Shown here: positions 62,351-64,000 of the stretch, one piece after another
How the letters are laid out: each line of letters opens with the position of its first letter
How positions within the stretch are numbered: the stretch's first letter is position 1
Source of the DNA: Steroidobacter gossypii
GTDB lineage: Bacteria; Pseudomonadota; Gammaproteobacteria; Steroidobacterales; Steroidobacteraceae
Assembly: GCF_016801985.1 (NCBI RefSeq)
Contig: NZ_JAEVLS010000008.1
Coordinates: forward strand, 186,001-250,000
DNA: 64,000 nucleotides
Reading direction: 5' to 3'
Notes under the pieces: generated by a model
Told to the model about the DNA's origin: nothing
The model's input: only the letters and a program-made list of their open reading frames with translations
Database searches by the model: none
Translations under genes and position numbers: made by a program

Positions 62351-62782
62351 CTAATGCAGCCGCACCGCCAGCACGTCGCAAGGTGCGGCATGCAGGATCG
62401 TGTCTTCGGTGAAGTTGAGCAGAATGGCAAGGCCGTGCCGCTCGCGACTGCCGAGCACGATCAGGTCGGCATGCAGACGCTGCGCGGCTCGGATGATTTC
62501 GGTCTTGATGCCGCCGGTTTCCACCAGCTGCCGGCTATTCGACAGCGACAGCTTTTGCGCCAGCTCCGCCAGACGCGTCTTGGCCCGCTCCACCAGTTCG
62601 CCTTCGATCTGCACCGTTGGCAGCAGCGCCTCGCCCATCGGTTCGACCGGGACGTATTCCACGACGTGCAGCAGCGTGATCTGGGACTGGTAGCAGGCCG
62701 CGATGGCCTTGGCTCGCTCGCCGACGAGCTGGCTGTCCTCGGACAGATCGACCACCAGCAGAATGTTCTTGTAGTCGCGCAT
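62351..62782 (-). CDS. uspA: Universal stress protein, UspA family
   Basis: A 143-aa UspA-fold protein, expected to form a dimer. It opens MRDYKNILLVVDLSEDSQLV and has the motif LIVLGSRERHGLAILLNFTEDTILHAAPCDVLAV. The nucleotide loop typical of ATP-binding members (Gly-x2-Gly-x9-Gly-Ser/Thr) is not present, so it is probably of the non-ATP-binding UspA type. It is inserted between rsmA and apaG, an unusual place for it. Confidence 0.93.
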   Translation of the reverse strand: MRDYKNILLVVDLSEDSQLVGERAKAIAACYQSQITLLHVVEYVPVEPMGEALLPTVQIEGELVERAKTRLAELAQKLSLSNSRQLVETGGIKTEIIRAAQRLHADLIVLGSRERHGLAILLNFTEDTILHAAPCDVLAVRLH

Positions 62783-62856
62783 TGCCGTCCCCTCTGATCC
62801 GCTGCGAAGGATGCAGGCCGATTCTGCACCAAAGCCGCGGACTCAGAACAGAGCGA

Positions 62857-63672
62857 TCACTCCGCGGGGCCATCCGGCGCGGCGTGCGATTTGGCCGCGA
62901 GCCGCTGGCTGAGCGCGATGAATTCAGCAGGCGACAGCACTTCGGCGCGTAGTCCCGGATCGATCCCGGCCGCGACGATGTCCTCGGTGTCGAGCAGCGG
63001 CTTCAGCGCGTTTCGCAGTGTTTTGCGGCGCTGCTGAAAGGCGGCCGCCACTACGGTGGCGAACTGACGGGGCTCGCCGATCTGCAACGGGGTCTCGTGC
63101 GGTGTCAGTCTGACGACAGTGGAGACGACTTTGGGGGGCGGCCGGAAGGCGCCCGGCCCGATGTCGAACAACGGTTCCACGCGCACCCAGGGCGCCAGCA
63201 TCACCGTCAGCCGGCCGTAATGCTCCGAGCCGGGCGCCGCCGCCATGCGATCCACCACCTCTTTTTGCAGCATGAAGTGCATGTCGAGGATGAGCGCACG
63301 CTGTTCGATCAGATGAAACAGCAGCGGCGTGGAGATGTTGTAGGGCAGGTTGCCGACCAGGCGCAGCCGTTCAGACTTCGGCCCGGCTTCATATATATGT
63401 GCGAACGAGAACTCCAGCACGTCGGCCGAATGGATCTGCAGGCGGGGGTCGTCGCTCGTGATGTCCCGCAGGTGACGGATCGCGTCCCGATCGATTTCCA
63501 CGGCGTGCAATTCATTCAGCCGGGCCAGCAGCGGTATGGTGAGCGCGCCCAGGCCGGGCCCGATCTCGACCATGCGATCCTGCGGCTGTGGCGCGATGGC
63601 GGCGACGATGCGGCCGATCACCCCCGGGTCATGCAGGAAGTGCTGGCCGAATCGCTTGCGAGGTTGGTGCAT
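62857..63672 (-). CDS. rsmA: RsmA/KsgA, 16S rRNA dimethyladenosine transferase
   Basis: RsmA (271 aa; E. coli 273) dimethylates two adjacent adenines of the 16S rRNA 3' hairpin. It has [62 protein letters not shown] and [14 protein letters not shown], then [18 protein letters not shown]. Its start lies 44 bases inside the 3' end of pdxA, consistent with tight coupling. Confidence 0.97.
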   Translation of the reverse strand: MHQPRKRFGQHFLHDPGVIGRIVAAIAPQPQDRMVEIGPGLGALTIPLLARLNELHAVEIDRDAIRHLRDITSDDPRLQIHSADVLEFSFAHIYEAGPKSERLRLVGNLPYNISTPLLFHLIEQRALILDMHFMLQKEVVDRMAAAPGSEHYGRLTVMLAPWVRVEPLFDIGPGAFRPPPKVVSTVVRLTPHETPLQIGEPRQFATVVAAAFQQRRKTLRNALKPLLDTEDIVAAGIDPGLRAEVLSPAEFIALSQRLAAKSHAAPDGPAE

Positions 63673-64000
63673 GGGTCATTCGTAACGCCATCTGCATTGC
63701 GGTGGCGAGGCTGCTGGCATCGGCCTGGCCGGAACCAGCCAGTGATAAAGCGGTGCCGTGGTCGACGGAAGTGCGCACGATGGGCAGGCCGAGCGTGATG
63801 TTCACGCAGTCGCCGAAGCCGGCGAACTTGATCACAGGCAAGCCCTGGTCATGAAACATCGCGAGCACGGCGTCGGCCTGTTGCAGCATGTGGGGGGTGA
63901 AAGCAGTGTCCGCCGGCGCGGGGCCGATCAGCTGCAAGCCTTGCTGGCGCAGTCGCTCCAGGGTCGGAGCGATCACTTCGATTTCTTCGCGGCCCAGATG
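63629..64000 (-). CDS. pdxA: PdxA, 4-hydroxythreonine-4-phosphate dehydrogenase (5' part missing)
   Basis: The C-terminal 123 codons of PdxA, an NAD-dependent enzyme of vitamin B6 synthesis. It includes [17 protein letters not shown], the segment [32 protein letters not shown] with catalytic-site metal ligands, and [23 protein letters not shown]. The start lies outside the window. In this cluster pdxA precedes rsmA and overlaps it. Confidence 0.96.
   Translation of the reverse strand, partial: HLGREEIEVIAPTLERLRQQGLQLIGPAPADTAFTPHMLQQADAVLAMFHDQGLPVIKFAGFGDCVNITLGLPIVRTSVDHGTALSLAGSGQADASSLATAMQMALRMTHAPTSQAIRPALPA

Noticed and set aside
1-64000. CRISPR arrays, insertion sequences, integrases or prophage
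   Set aside because: No regularly spaced repeat-spacer array was seen, and no transposase, integrase or phage gene could be recognised.

Overview
The window is a 64-kb stretch of ordinary chromosome from a GC-rich, aerobic gammaproteobacterium. The marks of that class are: a 6S RNA gene between zapA and the 5-formyltetrahydrofolate cyclo-ligase gene; the order pdxA-rsmA-(uspA)-apaG-apaH; a ygfB-pepP-ubiH-ubiI cluster; rplM-rpsI; and a Crp/Clp-type regulator. Oxygen-dependent ubiquinone hydroxylases (UbiH, UbiI-like, Coq7) together with a kynurenine operon suggest a relative of the Xanthomonadales/Nevskiales/Steroidobacter group. That placement is an inference from gene content. There are no rRNA genes, CRISPR arrays, transposases or prophage genes.

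Layout. 1-8.1 kb: purK (cut by the window edge)-purE-darP, pmbA, a YihY membrane protein, a cobalamin-binding-fold protein, a membrane histidine kinase, purC and djlA. 8.1-11.7 kb: rpe, a Crp-like regulator with an unusual poly-Asp tail, coq7, rplM-rpsI and tRNA-Gln(CUG). 11.7-12.47 kb: a gene-free interval with two inverted copies of a structured repeat and a degenerate tandem repeat. 12.5-16.5 kb: pyrD, rpiA, a 22-residue lysine-rich peptide gene, an EVE-domain gene, fau, 6S RNA, zapA and a ZapB-like gene. 16.8-25.5 kb: ygfB-pepP-ubiH-ubiI, then AidB-like dehydrogenase, inactive-transglutaminase/7TM protein and ATP-grasp ligase, mostly joined by short overlaps. 25.5-27.6 kb: a secreted protein, phhB and ispG. 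27.65-32.7 kb: a tandem glycine riboswitch driving gcvT-gcvH-gcvPA-gcvPB, followed by dgkA.

32.7-45.4 kb: a 950-residue Nma111/HtrA-like protease, tsaC, a Ycf46-like AAA+ ATPase, a PLP decarboxylase with a ComB-like phosphatase, small membrane and HIT-like proteins, a TfoX-N protein, a YyaL-like thioredoxin-fold protein and rlmI. 45.4-52.5 kb: lgt-thyA, a SET-domain methyltransferase with a histone-tail-like N-terminus, folA-ykgJ-like-rluF, an FHA-GGDEF cyclase and glmS with a small upstream gene. 52.6-60.0 kb: an exported methyltransferase, a small membrane protein, an orphan GH8 cellulase, a PhzF isomerase and the kynurenine operon (haao-kynB-like-kynU-kmo). That operon should convert N-formylkynurenine to the quinolinate precursor. 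60.1-64 kb: a secreted protein, then apaH, apaG, uspA, rsmA and pdxA (cut by the window end).

The most unusual items are the paired structured repeats, the 6S RNA whose terminal stem runs into fau, the SET protein and the lysine-rich peptide, the poly-Asp Crp, the GH8 enzyme without an export signal, the PhzF gene next to a 3-hydroxyanthranilate pathway, and repeated placement of -10 boxes so close to start codons that leaderless transcription is likely.
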